Positions 8,939 to 17,396 of a stretch of 64,000 nucleotides of DNA are shown in pieces. The DNA lies in the NCBI GenBank assembly GCA_964395095.1, contig CAYMZZ010000002.1, positions 186,001 through 250,000 on the forward strand, written 5' to 3'. Under the pieces are notes generated by a model that searched no databases, was not told the origin of the DNA, and worked only from the letters and a program-made list of their open reading frames with translations. The position numbers and the translations under genes were made by a program. How positions within the stretch are numbered: the stretch's first letter is position 1; each line of letters starts with the position of its first letter. The DNA comes from CAYMZZ01 sp964395095 (GTDB lineage: Bacteria > Bacteroidota > Bacteroidia > Chitinophagales > Chitinophagaceae).

Positions 8939-9204
8939 AAAATAATGATAATAATTTTGAGTTGTCACAGGCATATAGACCAGAAGCTGATCGATTTCGT
9001 TATTGCCCAACACTGAGGGAGTATTTTTTGCTTTACGTGTCACTCTCCGCCAGTTTTCGAAAAAGATCTTCTCATGTTAATTTCGGGTTTACAGCAAAAA
9101 GCACTCCCCCCATACGCATTCTCCCCCCAGCATCCCCAGCCATTTTTCAACATCCGGTTAATAAGATTTTGGGCCGGTTCTGATTTTCTGGCTTTATTTT
9201 GATC

Positions 9205-9372
9205 CTGCATCTGGTTCCTGCCCCCGGGTGGGATGAAAAGGGAAACCGGTGAAAATCCGGTACTATCCCCGTAGCTGTAAGCTCCTTCCACACTGTTTTC
9301 CACTGCCACTGTCCGCCACGGCGGATGGGAAGGCCCAACAGCGGAGCAAGTCAGAAGACCTGCCAGAACTGC
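9205..9372 (+). ncRNA. Cobalamin (B12) riboswitch upstream of nrdBA
   Basis: The conserved core is plain: GGGAAACCGGTGAAAATCCG followed by CCCCGTAGCTGTAAGCTCC, then GCCACTG, GGGAAGGC and AGTCAGAAGACCTGCC. These are the successive conserved blocks of the AdoCbl riboswitch, ending with the B12-box partner strand. It lies about 130 bases before the nrdB start on the same strand. I do not see a clear intrinsic terminator between them, so control may be by translation. Binding of B12 would lower expression of the B12-independent class I reductase downstream. From 9044 to 9204 I see no other feature. Confidence 0.93.
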
Positions 9373-9501
9373 CTTTTGCGTAACAATGCTTTCGGAGGAA
9401 AAGCCTGGTACTGATTGTGAAGTTGGTTTGACCGACTCTCCCCTTCAGCTCCCGACTTTTCTCTTCAAAGGTTTTAATCGATCATAGTAATTATAGTGGT
9501 T

Positions 9502-10476
9502 ATGGGATTATTTGAAAAGAGAATCAACTACAAGCCCTTTGAGTACCCCGAAGTGCTGCAGTTTACCGACGCGATCAATAAATCATTCTGGGTGCATTCG
9601 GAAGTGGATTTCACGGCCGATACCCAGGATTTTCATTCGCACCTGAATCCGGCCGAGAAAAGCGCCATCAAAAAAAGCCTGCTCACCATCGCGCAGATCG
9701 AAGTGTCGGTAAAATCCTTCTGGGGTAATTTGTACCGGCATTTTCCCAAACCCGAAATCAACGGGCTGGGTAGCACTTTCGCGGAGTCGGAATTCCGCCA
9801 CTCCGAAGCCTATTCGCGCCTGCTCGAAGTGCTGGGCTACAACGATGAGTTTGAAAAGCTGATTGAAGTACCCGTGGTAAAGGAGCGTATCCGCTTTCTG
9901 TCGGCGGCCCTCAGCAAAGTGAACTCGGCCGATGAGAAGGAATATATCATTTCCCTGATCCTCTTTACCATCCTCATCGAGAACGTGTCGCTCTTCAGCC
10001 AGTTTGCCGTGGTGCTCTCCTTCACCCGCTACAAGGGGCTGATGAAGAATGTGAGCAATATCATCGCCTGGACATCGGTGGACGAACAGATCCACGCCAA
10101 CGCTGGCATCTACCTCATCAATAAAGTAAATGAGGAGTATCCGGGACTGATTGATGATGAACTGGTGAACAATGCCACCCGCATGGTCAGAGAATTTATC
10201 GAGATCGAAGAAATGATTGTGGACTGGATATTTTCCGAAGGGGAAATTGCTACCATTCACAAAACCGATATGATGAACTTTATCAAGTTTCGGGTTGATG
10301 AAAGCCTGCGGAAGATTAATTTCCCCGAGCAGTTCTTCATCAGCTCGAAACAATATGAACCGATGAAATGGTTTGAGGAGGAAGTATTCGCCAACAGCCT
10401 CGATGATTTTTTTGCCAAGCGGCCGGTGGATTATACCAAGCACGACAAGAGCATTACGGCTCATGACCTGTTTTAA
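9502..10476 (+). CDS. nrdB: Class I ribonucleotide reductase, beta subunit (R2)
   Basis: A 324-residue di-metal radical subunit. I chose the ATG at 9502 (MGLFEKRINYKPFEYPE); an in-frame GTG lies 6 bases earlier. The ligand set is visible: Glu67, Glu97 and His100 (ESEFRH), Glu160 (ILIENVS), Glu195 and His198 (VDEQIH). Tyr104, four residues after His100, is the radical tyrosine position, so the subunit should carry a conventional tyrosyl radical. It pairs with NrdA, 38 bases downstream, to reduce ribonucleoside diphosphates in the cytoplasm. A cobalamin riboswitch precedes it. The enzyme needs oxygen and metal but not B12, so this control makes sense as a backup to a B12-dependent class II enzyme encoded elsewhere. 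Confidence 0.94.
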   Translation: MGLFEKRINYKPFEYPEVLQFTDAINKSFWVHSEVDFTADTQDFHSHLNPAEKSAIKKSLLTIAQIEVSVKSFWGNLYRHFPKPEINGLGSTFAESEFRHSEAYSRLLEVLGYNDEFEKLIEVPVVKERIRFLSAALSKVNSADEKEYIISLILFTILIENVSLFSQFAVVLSFTRYKGLMKNVSNIIAWTSVDEQIHANAGIYLINKVNEEYPGLIDDELVNNATRMVREFIEIEEMIVDWIFSEGEIATIHKTDMMNFIKFRVDESLRKINFPEQFFISSKQYEPMKWFEEEVFANSLDDFFAKRPVDYTKHDKSITAHDLF

Positions 10477-10514
10477 CCGCTTCACCTTATCCCTTCACTT
10501 TTAATTGACACAAC

Positions 10515-12200
10515 ATGGAATTAGTTGCCCCCCTTATAGCAGAACCCGTACTGACCCAAAAACTCTGGTGGAAAAATGATGAAAGCGAGCAGATCCTGAA
10601 CCGGGGTTACCTGCTGAAGGGTGAAACCGTTGATGGCGCCATCGACCGCATTACCAAAGCCGCCGCGCAGCGCCTCTATAAGCCCGAGCTGGCCGAAGCT
10701 TTTCGTGAAATGATTGAGCGGGGATGGATGAGCCTGAGCTCACCCATCTGGGCCAATATGGGTACGGAGCGTGGCCTGCCCATTTCCTGCTTTAATGTGC
10801 ATGTTCCCGACAATATCGAGGGCATTACGCATAAGCTGGGCGAAGTGATCATGCAAACCAAGATTGGCGGCGGCACTTCCGCTTATTTTGGCAACCTGCG
10901 GGGTAGGGGTAGTGCTGTTACCGACAATGGCAAGAGCAGTGGCGCGGTGAGCTTTATGCGCCTCTTCGATACGGCGATGGACACGATATCGCAGGGTGGT
11001 GTGCGTCGTGGCGCTTTTGCGGCCTATCTCGATATCGATCACCCGGATATTGAAGAGTTTCTGAAGATCAAGAATATTGGTCACCCCATTCAGAACCTCT
11101 TCTTTGCGGTATGTATTCCCGATTACTGGATGCAGGATATGATTGATGGGGATATGGCCAAGCGGGATATTTGGGCCAAAGTGCTGGAAAGCCGCCAGCA
11201 GAAGGGATTGCCCTATCTGTTCTTTACCGACAATGTGAACCGCGAAAAGCCACAGGTATATAAAGACCTGAACTATACCATTCACGCGAGCAATCTCTGT
11301 AGCGAGATCATGCTGCCTTCGCGCGAAGATGAATCCTTTATCTGCTGTCTTTCGTCGATGAACCTCGAGCTCTATGATGAATGGAAAGATACCGACGCGG
11401 TACGCCTCGCCATCTTCTTCCTCGATGCGGTGCTGCAGGAGTTTATCAACAAAACAGAAGGCAATTACTACCTCGCATCGGCCAACCGCTTTGCGAAGCG
11501 GCACCGGGCCCTGGGCCTCGGTGTGCTGGGCTGGCACTCCTACCTGCAAAAAAATATGATTCCCTTTGAAGGCTTGCGGGCCAAACAACTGACCGGCACC
11601 ATCTTTAAGGATTTGCAGGAGAAAGCCGACAAAGCCAGTGCCGACCTGGCCCGTATTTACGGCGAGCCCGATGTGCTGAAAGGCTATGGCCGACGCAATA
11701 CTACCACGCTCGCCATCGCACCCACTACTTCTTCCTCCGCCATCCTGGGACAAACCTCACCCGGCATTGAACCCTTTAGCAGCAACTATTACAAAGCCGG
11801 ATTATCGAAGGGCAATTTTATGCGGCAGAATAAATACCTGAAGCAATTGCTGGAGTCGAAGGGGCTCGATAATGAAGATACCTGGCGCAGCATCATGCTC
11901 AATCACGGCAGCGTGCAGCACCTGAAAGAACTGAGCCGCGAGGAAAAAGATGTGTTCAAAACATTCAAGGAAATCAGCCAGCTCGAAATCATTCAGCAGG
12001 CTTCCATCCGGCAGAAGTACGTAGACCAGTCGCAAAGTCTCAACCTGAATATTCCGCCCAACCTGCCGGTGAAGGAAGTGAACAAGCTCATGATCGAAGC
12101 CTGGAAGCTGGGGATCAAAACCCTGTATTACCAGCGCAGCCAGAGTGTATCGAAGGAAATGGTCACCAACCTGGTGAACTGTATCAGTTGTGAAGCGTAG
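10515..12200 (+). CDS. nrdA: Class I ribonucleotide reductase, alpha subunit, short form without ATP cone
   Basis: A 561-residue catalytic subunit, about 200 shorter than E. coli NrdA. Catalytic residues are present: Cys92 (PISCFNV), the radical Cys262 and Glu264 (SNLCSEIMLP), a Cys pair at 277-278 in CCLSSMN, and the Tyr538-Tyr539 radical path (TLYYQRSQS). A C-terminal Cys556-x-x-Cys559 serves re-reduction. The N-terminus starts directly with the catalytic-domain helices, so there is no ATP-cone and no dATP activity switch of that type. It shares an operon with nrdB under the B12 riboswitch. Gene order is B then A, the reverse of E. coli. Confidence 0.94.
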   Translation: MELVAPLIAEPVLTQKLWWKNDESEQILNRGYLLKGETVDGAIDRITKAAAQRLYKPELAEAFREMIERGWMSLSSPIWANMGTERGLPISCFNVHVPDNIEGITHKLGEVIMQTKIGGGTSAYFGNLRGRGSAVTDNGKSSGAVSFMRLFDTAMDTISQGGVRRGAFAAYLDIDHPDIEEFLKIKNIGHPIQNLFFAVCIPDYWMQDMIDGDMAKRDIWAKVLESRQQKGLPYLFFTDNVNREKPQVYKDLNYTIHASNLCSEIMLPSREDESFICCLSSMNLELYDEWKDTDAVRLAIFFLDAVLQEFINKTEGNYYLASANRFAKRHRALGLGVLGWHSYLQKNMIPFEGLRAKQLTGTIFKDLQEKADKASADLARIYGEPDVLKGYGRRNTTTLAIAPTTSSSAILGQTSPGIEPFSSNYYKAGLSKGNFMRQNKYLKQLLESKGLDNEDTWRSIMLNHGSVQHLKELSREEKDVFKTFKEISQLEIIQQASIRQKYVDQSQSLNLNIPPNLPVKEVNKLMIEAWKLGIKTLYYQRSQSVSKEMVTNLVNCISCEA

Positions 12201-12234
12201 AGATATTTCTAATTTGATCGATTCGGTATTTACT

Positions 12235-12280
12235 TTATCCCGATAAAATATATCCTTACGGATATTTTTTATCGGGATAA
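12235..12280. promoter_or_regulatory. Long near-perfect palindrome overlapping the GNAT promoter
   Basis: Two 21-nt arms (starting TTATCCCGATAAAA) flank a TTAC loop with a single mismatch. The right arm runs into TAAATTTG (12278-12285), an exact -7 box, 5 bases before the GNAT ATG. It could be an operator that covers the promoter, or a hairpin ending the nrdBA transcript. Its TATCCCGATAA half-sites and overlap with the -7 box favour an operator. Confidence 0.5.
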
Positions 12281-12285
12281 ATTTG
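12278..12285 (+). promoter_or_regulatory. Exact -7 promoter box before the GNAT gene
   Basis: TAAATTTG fits TAnnTTTG. The start codon at 12291 lies only 5 bases beyond, so the mRNA would have almost no leader. Confidence 0.45.
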
Positions 12286-12290
12286 TGGGC

Positions 12291-12812
12291 ATGTCAGCGA
12301 TAATAATCAGCCCCGTTCAACCCGATGAACTTCCGGAACTCCTGCAGTTGGCACGAAGTACTTTTTATGATGCTTTCGCGCCGGTGAATACAGCGGAAAA
12401 TATGCGCCTGTATATGGATAAAAACCTGGTAGCCGATAAACTCGCGGCTGAACTCAGGAATCCGGAGTCGGCCTTTTATTTCGCGCGTGCAGGGAATGAG
12501 CTTGTCGGGTATATCAAGGTCAACTACGGACATGCCCAAACAGAACTACGCGATGCCAGCGCGATGGAGATAGAGCGGATCTATGTGGTGAAAGAATGGC
12601 AGAGCCGGAAGGTTGGACAATTGCTGATGGATAAAGCATTTGAACTGGCACGGGCCCATCGGGCACCCTTTATCTGGCTGGGCGTTTTTGAAGCCAATGT
12701 GAAAGCCATCGCCTTCTACCAGCGCAACGGGTTTGTTGCTTTCAGCCAGCATGTGTTTATGCTGGGGACTGATGAGCAGCGGGATATTATGATGAAACGC
12801 GACCTGCCCTAA
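12291..12812 (+). CDS. GNAT family N-acetyltransferase
   Basis: A 173-residue acetyl-CoA dependent N-acetyltransferase. I chose the ATG at 12291; a GTG 6 bases upstream overlaps the promoter box. The acetyl-CoA binding segment is IERIYVVKEWQSRKVGQLLM (Q/R-x-x-x-x-G pattern), followed by the C-terminal ANVKAIAFYQRNGF motif of the superfamily. The N-terminal part (ELPELLQLARSTFYDAF) is like the spermidine/aminoglycoside-type GNATs of Bacteroidota. The substrate cannot be read. It stands alone between nrdBA and the TonB receptor and is likely controlled through the palindrome covering its promoter. Confidence 0.88.
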   Translation: MSAIIISPVQPDELPELLQLARSTFYDAFAPVNTAENMRLYMDKNLVADKLAAELRNPESAFYFARAGNELVGYIKVNYGHAQTELRDASAMEIERIYVVKEWQSRKVGQLLMDKAFELARAHRAPFIWLGVFEANVKAIAFYQRNGFVAFSQHVFMLGTDEQRDIMMKRDLP

Positions 12813-12875
12813 ACCACTCCTGTTTCATTCTTAGTACGAATTAGTATAGATACATGGTAGAGGGATTTTAAAAAA

Positions 12876-12904
12876 TATTAGTCTATAAATTTGGTAGACT
12901 AATA
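12876..12904. promoter_or_regulatory. Palindromic operator, copy 1, containing a -7 box
   Basis: TATTAGTCTA, 9-base spacer, TAGACTAATA: perfect 10-bp arms. TAAATTTG inside it matches the -7 box, so a bound protein would block a promoter. Copy 2 lies 177 bases downstream (13053-13077). The 12813-13120 gap holds only these two sites. Confidence 0.65.
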
Positions 12905-13052
12905 AGCAGTCTCTATTTTCGTGTTGCCGATGGCCGACCCTATGTGGAAACTTTACGACTTCTTGCCTTTTTTTATTCCCTTCCATAATTATCTACTTAT
13001 GCGGAAAGCTTTGTCAATGCGATGTTGTTAGCCCGGCATTTTTTTTCAGCTT

Positions 13053-13077
13053 TTAGTCTACAAAAATGGTAGACTAA
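13053..13077. promoter_or_regulatory. Palindromic operator, copy 2
   Basis: TTAGTCTA, 9-base spacer, TAGACTAA, the same half-sites and spacing as copy 1, 44 bases before the TonB receptor start. Two copies with different spacers show the arms are conserved, which argues for a real binding site. Confidence 0.65.
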
Positions 13078-13120
13078 TAAATAGTTATTCCCTCATTTAT
13101 AAAATTTAACCAACTCTTGT

Positions 13121-15667
13121 ATGAAAGATAAGTTCTTTCTGCTCGTCCTTATAGTAATCCCGGTGCTGGGTATTTCCCAGTTATCCGGCCGTGTGGTGAA
13201 CGACAGAAATCTCGGAATACCCTATGCCAGCGTTGTGGTGCGAAATGCAGGTATTGGCGCTTCCACTGACTCGCTGGGTTTTTTCACGCTCCAGGGTATT
13301 ACCAAATTTCCCTATACCATCGTGGTTTCCTATGCCGGCTACCAGTCGCAGGAAAAACAGATCAGGAACAGCGATGTTAGCAATATCGTTGTGCAGCTAC
13401 AGTTGTTGTATACAACAGATACCATCGTGGTTACTTCTCGCCGAAGAAAGGAAGCCTTGCAGGATGTGCCCATTCCCATTTCGGTGATCAGTGGCGCGCA
13501 GATCGATAATGCGGGCGCTTTTACTATCAACCGCATCAAGGAGTTTGTGCCCTCCCTGCAATTGTACAGTTCCAACCCCCGCAATACGGGCATCAATATC
13601 CGCGGTATGGGTTCACCATTTGGCCTTACCAACGATGGCCTGGATCCCGGTGTGGGATTTTATGTGGATGGTGTATATTTTGCCCGTCCGGCTGCCGCCA
13701 CGCTCGACTTTATTGATGTGGAGCGGGTAGAGGTTTTGCGCGGACCTCAGGGTACTTTGTTTGGCAAGAATACTACTTCAGGGGCCATCAATATCATCAC
13801 CCGTAAGCCCTATTTTCAGCCCGGCGGAAATTTTGAGGTTAGTTACGGCAATTACGGGTTTGTGCAGGCCAAAGCTTCGGTTACCGGTCCTCTTTCCCGT
13901 AAGCTGGCGGGTCGTTTTTCCTTTTCCGGAACGCAGCGTGATGGTGTTGTGGAAAACATCCGATTCAGCAGGAGCACCAATGAGATCAACAACCTGGGAT
14001 TTCATGGCCAGCTCTTGTATAAGGCATCCGAAAAAACATCGGTTCTCTTTTCGGCCGATGCCACCCGCCAGCGGCCTGATGGCTTTGCGCAGGTATTTGC
14101 CGGCGTTGTACCCACAGCGATGCCTGCCTATCGTCAGTTCAATGCCATTATCGCCGACCTGGGTTATAGTGTACCATCCAACAACCCATTCGATCGCATC
14201 ATTGATCATGATACGCCCTGGAAATCGGACAATGATTTGGGCGGCCTTTCCCTGAATATTGAAACACAGCTTGGCCCCGGTACACTCAGCTCTACCACCG
14301 CCTGGCGCTATTGGGATTGGGGTCCATCCAACGACCGCGATTTTACCGGCCTGCAGGCCCTCGCCCAATCGCAGAACCCTTCGGAACACCGCAACTGGTC
14401 GCAGGAGTTCCGCTATGCCGGGCAGTTTAGCCAGCGGTTAACCGCGGTGTTGGGTCTTTTCTACATCGATCAGGATCTCAGTACCCTGGGTACCGAAGAA
14501 TCGGGCAGGGATCAATGGCGCTTTGTGCAGAATAGCACGGATACCAACTGGCGCACACCGGGCTTGCTGGATGGCTATGGCGCCAACACCCACTCCTCCA
14601 TCCGCTCACAAAGTGCGGCTTTCTTTGCCAACTTCGATTGGGAATTGGGAAGTGGTTTTCATGTTATGCCGGGTATCCGTTTCAACTACGATAAAAAAAC
14701 CGTGGAGTATAATCGCAGCACATTTGGCGGGCTCAACACTACTGATCCCAACCTGCTTGCGCTTAAGCGGGTAGTGTACCGCGATCAATCCTTTGAGGCA
14801 GGGGCCAACGAAGAAAACTTTACGTATCAGCTTACCCTGTCGTATCGCCCCAGCGCGCGCATCCATTCCTTTGTTACCTATTCTACCAGCTTCAAACCTA
14901 TTGGTGTGAATGTGGGCGGTCTTCCGGTGATCAATGGGGAAGTGGCCACCGATCTCGCCGTGATCAAACCGGAATATGTGCAGCATGTTGAATGGGGTAC
15001 TAAATCAACCCTGCTGAATAACCTCACACTCAACCTGACCCTCCACCACACATCCATCCGCGATTACCAGGCCAATGTGCAATCGCCGCAGGTGGGTGTA
15101 AACAGGGGATACCTGGCCAATGCCGAAAAAGTAATCGTGCAGGGTTTGGAACTTGATGCTTCCTGGCGGATAAGCGATCAATGGAGTTGGAATGGAGCAC
15201 TGGCTTATACCGATGCCCGCTACGACAAATTTACCAACGCACCCCTGCCACTGGAAGAAACAGGGAAAATCCTCAATGGCCAACAGGTAGCGTTTAAGGA
15301 TATATCGGGTGGACGATTACCAGGTGTTTCCAAATGGTCGGCATCCCTGAGTGGTGAATACAGTGCGCCTTACAGTTTCCTGGGCAAAGCCAGTCGATTC
15401 TTTCTGGGAATAGATGGATTTTACCGATCCGCTTTCTCCTCCAGTCCTTCGCCATCAGCCTATCTGAATATTGATGGGTATGCATTGGTGAACGGACGAA
15501 TTGGTTTCCGTGCCACTACCGGCCTTTCCGCTTTCATCTGGGGTCGAAACATTTTGGATCAAAACTATTTCGAACAATTACTGCCCGGGGCCGGCAATGC
15601 AGGACAGTATGCGGCGGTGCTGGGCGATCCGGCCACTTATGGCATCACCCTGCGGTATAGCCTGTAA
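13121..15667 (+). CDS. TonB-dependent outer membrane receptor (non-SusC type)
   Basis: An 848-residue receptor with a signal peptide (MKDKFFLLVLIVIPVLGISQ) and an N-terminal carboxypeptidase-regulatory-like repeat (LSGRVVNDRNLGIPYASVVV). A plug follows (VTSRRRKEALQDVPIPISVI, with RGPQGTLFGKNTTSGAINII), then a 22-strand-like barrel to the terminal aromatic-rich strand (ATYGITLRYSL). It imports a large or scarce ligand with energy from TonB-ExbBD. There is no SusD partner beside it, so it is not a glycan SusCD pair; siderophore, cobalamin or organosulfur-type ligands are all possible. Two identical palindromic operators upstream suggest tight repression by one regulator that is not encoded nearby. 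A hairpin terminator follows. Confidence 0.92.
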   Translation: MKDKFFLLVLIVIPVLGISQLSGRVVNDRNLGIPYASVVVRNAGIGASTDSLGFFTLQGITKFPYTIVVSYAGYQSQEKQIRNSDVSNIVVQLQLLYTTDTIVVTSRRRKEALQDVPIPISVISGAQIDNAGAFTINRIKEFVPSLQLYSSNPRNTGINIRGMGSPFGLTNDGLDPGVGFYVDGVYFARPAAATLDFIDVERVEVLRGPQGTLFGKNTTSGAINIITRKPYFQPGGNFEVSYGNYGFVQAKASVTGPLSRKLAGRFSFSGTQRDGVVENIRFSRSTNEINNLGFHGQLLYKASEKTSVLFSADATRQRPDGFAQVFAGVVPTAMPAYRQFNAIIADLGYSVPSNNPFDRIIDHDTPWKSDNDLGGLSLNIETQLGPGTLSSTTAWRYWDWGPSNDRDFTGLQALAQSQNPSEHRNWSQEFRYAGQFSQRLTAVLGLFYIDQDLSTLGTEESGRDQWRFVQNSTDTNWRTPGLLDGYGANTHSSIRSQSAAFFANFDWELGSGFHVMPGIRFNYDKKTVEYNRSTFGGLNTTDPNLLALKRVVYRDQSFEAGANEENFTYQLTLSYRPSARIHSFVTYSTSFKPIGVNVGGLPVINGEVATDLAVIKPEYVQHVEWGTKSTLLNNLTLNLTLHHTSIRDYQANVQSPQVGVNRGYLANAEKVIVQGLELDASWRISDQWSWNGALAYTDARYDKFTNAPLPLEETGKILNGQQVAFKDISGGRLPGVSKWSASLSGEYSAPYSFLGKASRFFLGIDGFYRSAFSSSPSPSAYLNIDGYALVNGRIGFRATTGLSAFIWGRNILDQNYFEQLLPGAGNAGQYAAVLGDPATYGITLRYSL

Positions 15668-15722
15668 GCGATTTTGAACCGTAACAATCACGGGTAAGCA
15701 TAGCAGGTTGGCAAGCGATAAG

Positions 15723-15750
15723 GCATCCTGTATTTACGGGATGCTTTTTT
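15723..15750. terminator. Bidirectional terminator between convergent genes
   Basis: GCATCCTG, loop, CGGGATGC and then TTTTTT. It ends the TonB receptor transcript. The last codons and stop of the opposite metallopeptidase gene lie inside the hairpin. Confidence 0.75.
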
Positions 15751-17041
15751 CTTTTTCAAGGGCATAGTTGCCGTCAACAACATTCCTGCTTATGCGGTAG
15801 GGGGCTTTTAATTCAAGGGTCCAGCCGCGGCCGCTTACTTGGTTGCCCTTGATCTCGAGTGGCTGGCTCACGGTGGCTTTATCCCAGTTTTGGCTGATCA
15901 GGGCTCCCTCGCTGGCTTCCAGTATGCCCCATTCATCGGTGATACGGATGGAGGGGTACACGGTGCCATGGGGCTCCAGCGGTACCATAAGGGTATAGTC
16001 GAAAGACATGTTCATTTTTATCAGGGGCAGGGTGAGATGGGCTGAATCGATAAACTGTTGCTGGTAAGCCGCGAGCACGCGCAAGCGGGCTTCTTCCCTT
16101 TCTTCTTCTTCCTTCGCGACGGTTTCTCCTTTATAATGAATGGATGCCTGCCAGGCTTCGCGTTCCAGTGTCGCTGGGTTGATGCTGATGCCAAAACCTT
16201 TTTGAAAAAGGGAGTCCAGCTTTGTTTGTGTATGGATCTGCCGGTTCCAGTAGGGCTGCTCTTCCTGCAGCAGCCAGCCATATACCGGCGTGGTTTCATA
16301 AGCGAAGGAGCGCACATAAGAGGGGGAAGCTATAAAGCGATCGATACGTTGCAGGAGATACGTGCGTGTTTCAACCGGCTCCCGGCCACTCATCATAAGG
16401 CCGGTAAACTCGCAGATGCCTTCATTCAGTTCCAGGCGGTTTTCCGTGGAATCGGCACCGGGAAATTTCTGCTGGCGTAGTTGCCGGAAGAGGAGGGCGG
16501 CCCGAAGGTGGGGCTGCCGGTCTTGCTTGTTGTGTGCGACAATGGCTTTTTTCAGCGCTTCCAGCTCCAGCCGGAGATAGATGCGGCCATCTTTTTGGTT
16601 GAGATGATTATTATCGGGGTTATAGGCCTGAAAACCGAGTGCGGGTTGTGCGCGGTGAAAAAGCTCATGGCAGAACAGGTGGATCCGGGCTGCCCGGCTC
16701 AGCGGCAGGGGCAACATCAGCATGGCCCAGCGTTCACCGCCCCAATCGAGCGAGGTATTGGCGATATTGACCGAAGCGGGCAATTGACCCCGGAATATTT
16801 TGCCGGCCGGCTGCAGAATGCCCGCGGCATCGGCCAGGTTGGCGAATACTTCCCGGCTTTGGGGATGCACGAGCAGGATGGGGGCATAGAGGTCTTTTCC
16901 CCAAAGGGCCTGCTGCGCCCCGGTAATTTTTTTCAGTTCCTCGAAATAGAAATAAGCCGTATCCGCAAAAGCCGGCTGTTGCGCGCGTATAGTGCCAAGC
17001 TGAGATGTCAAAAACGACAAGAGGAGAAAAAATTTCCGCAT
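15734..17041 (-). CDS. Secreted HExxH metallopeptidase-like protein
   Basis: A 435-residue exported protein with a signal peptide (MRKFFLLLSFLTSQLGTIRA). His125-Glu126-x-x-His129 in CHELFHRAQ and Glu207 in ELNEGICEF, about 80 residues on, match a gluzincin-type zinc site. The surrounding sequence is not one I can place in a named peptidase family, and the C-terminal 130 residues look like a beta-sandwich. It probably acts in the periplasm or on the surface. Substrate and partner are unknown. It is convergent with the TonB receptor and shares its terminator. Confidence 0.7.
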   Translation of the reverse strand: MRKFFLLLSFLTSQLGTIRAQQPAFADTAYFYFEELKKITGAQQALWGKDLYAPILLVHPQSREVFANLADAAGILQPAGKIFRGQLPASVNIANTSLDWGGERWAMLMLPLPLSRAARIHLFCHELFHRAQPALGFQAYNPDNNHLNQKDGRIYLRLELEALKKAIVAHNKQDRQPHLRAALLFRQLRQQKFPGADSTENRLELNEGICEFTGLMMSGREPVETRTYLLQRIDRFIASPSYVRSFAYETTPVYGWLLQEEQPYWNRQIHTQTKLDSLFQKGFGISINPATLEREAWQASIHYKGETVAKEEEEREEARLRVLAAYQQQFIDSAHLTLPLIKMNMSFDYTLMVPLEPHGTVYPSIRITDEWGILEASEGALISQNWDKATVSQPLEIKGNQVSGRGWTLELKAPYRISRNVVDGNYALEKEKSIP

Positions 17042-17160
17042 CCCACAAAATAAGGATTCTGTAGTTTTGAGCCGTACCCGAATTTGGGGAATTTTTTCTT
17101 GTTGAATGGGGATCTTTGCTTTTTTGGTTTCTGGAAGGTTGCCGGCTCGGCAGGATTTCC

Positions 17161-17200
17161 CGCAGATTTGCGCAGATATTTTCGCAGATTTTCGCAGATG
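17161..17200. repeat. CGCAGAT short repeats
   Basis: Four CGCAGAT units within 40 bases. The same units, followed by the shared phrase GCGGTAAAATCTTCCG (17261-17276 here), occur again at 61.4-61.75 kb. This is a dispersed intergenic repeat family. I see no gene between 17042 and 17396. Confidence 0.6.
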
Positions 17201-17396
17201 AGATTTTCCGATTGGCCTTTCAAGTTTTCGTCGCGTCTGTTCGCCGCAGGTGGACGGGTTGCGGTAAAATCTTCCGGACTGGCATCACGTTTTGAATGAT
17301 CAATTGATATTTGACACGTTGATAAAGATGATGTTGGCGACATTCCTATTTGATTGCCATGCTCGTTATTTCATGAATTCTAAATTAGCTTTTCTA

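Noticed and set aside
9583..10485. 300-codon open frame on the minus strand
   Set aside because: Antisense to nrdB; no recognisable domain or start signal.
10740..11753. 337-codon open frame on the minus strand
   Set aside because: Antisense to nrdA, whose catalytic residues are all in place; no motifs of its own.
17161..17200. CRISPR array from the CGCAGAT repeats
   Set aside because: Units are too short, spacers are 3-5 bases and there are no cas genes. No CRISPR array is visible in the window.
17042..17396. Longer VOC start at 17292
   Set aside because: The extra 35 residues do not resemble a VOC N-terminus and the metal-site His is placed normally from the ATG at 17397.
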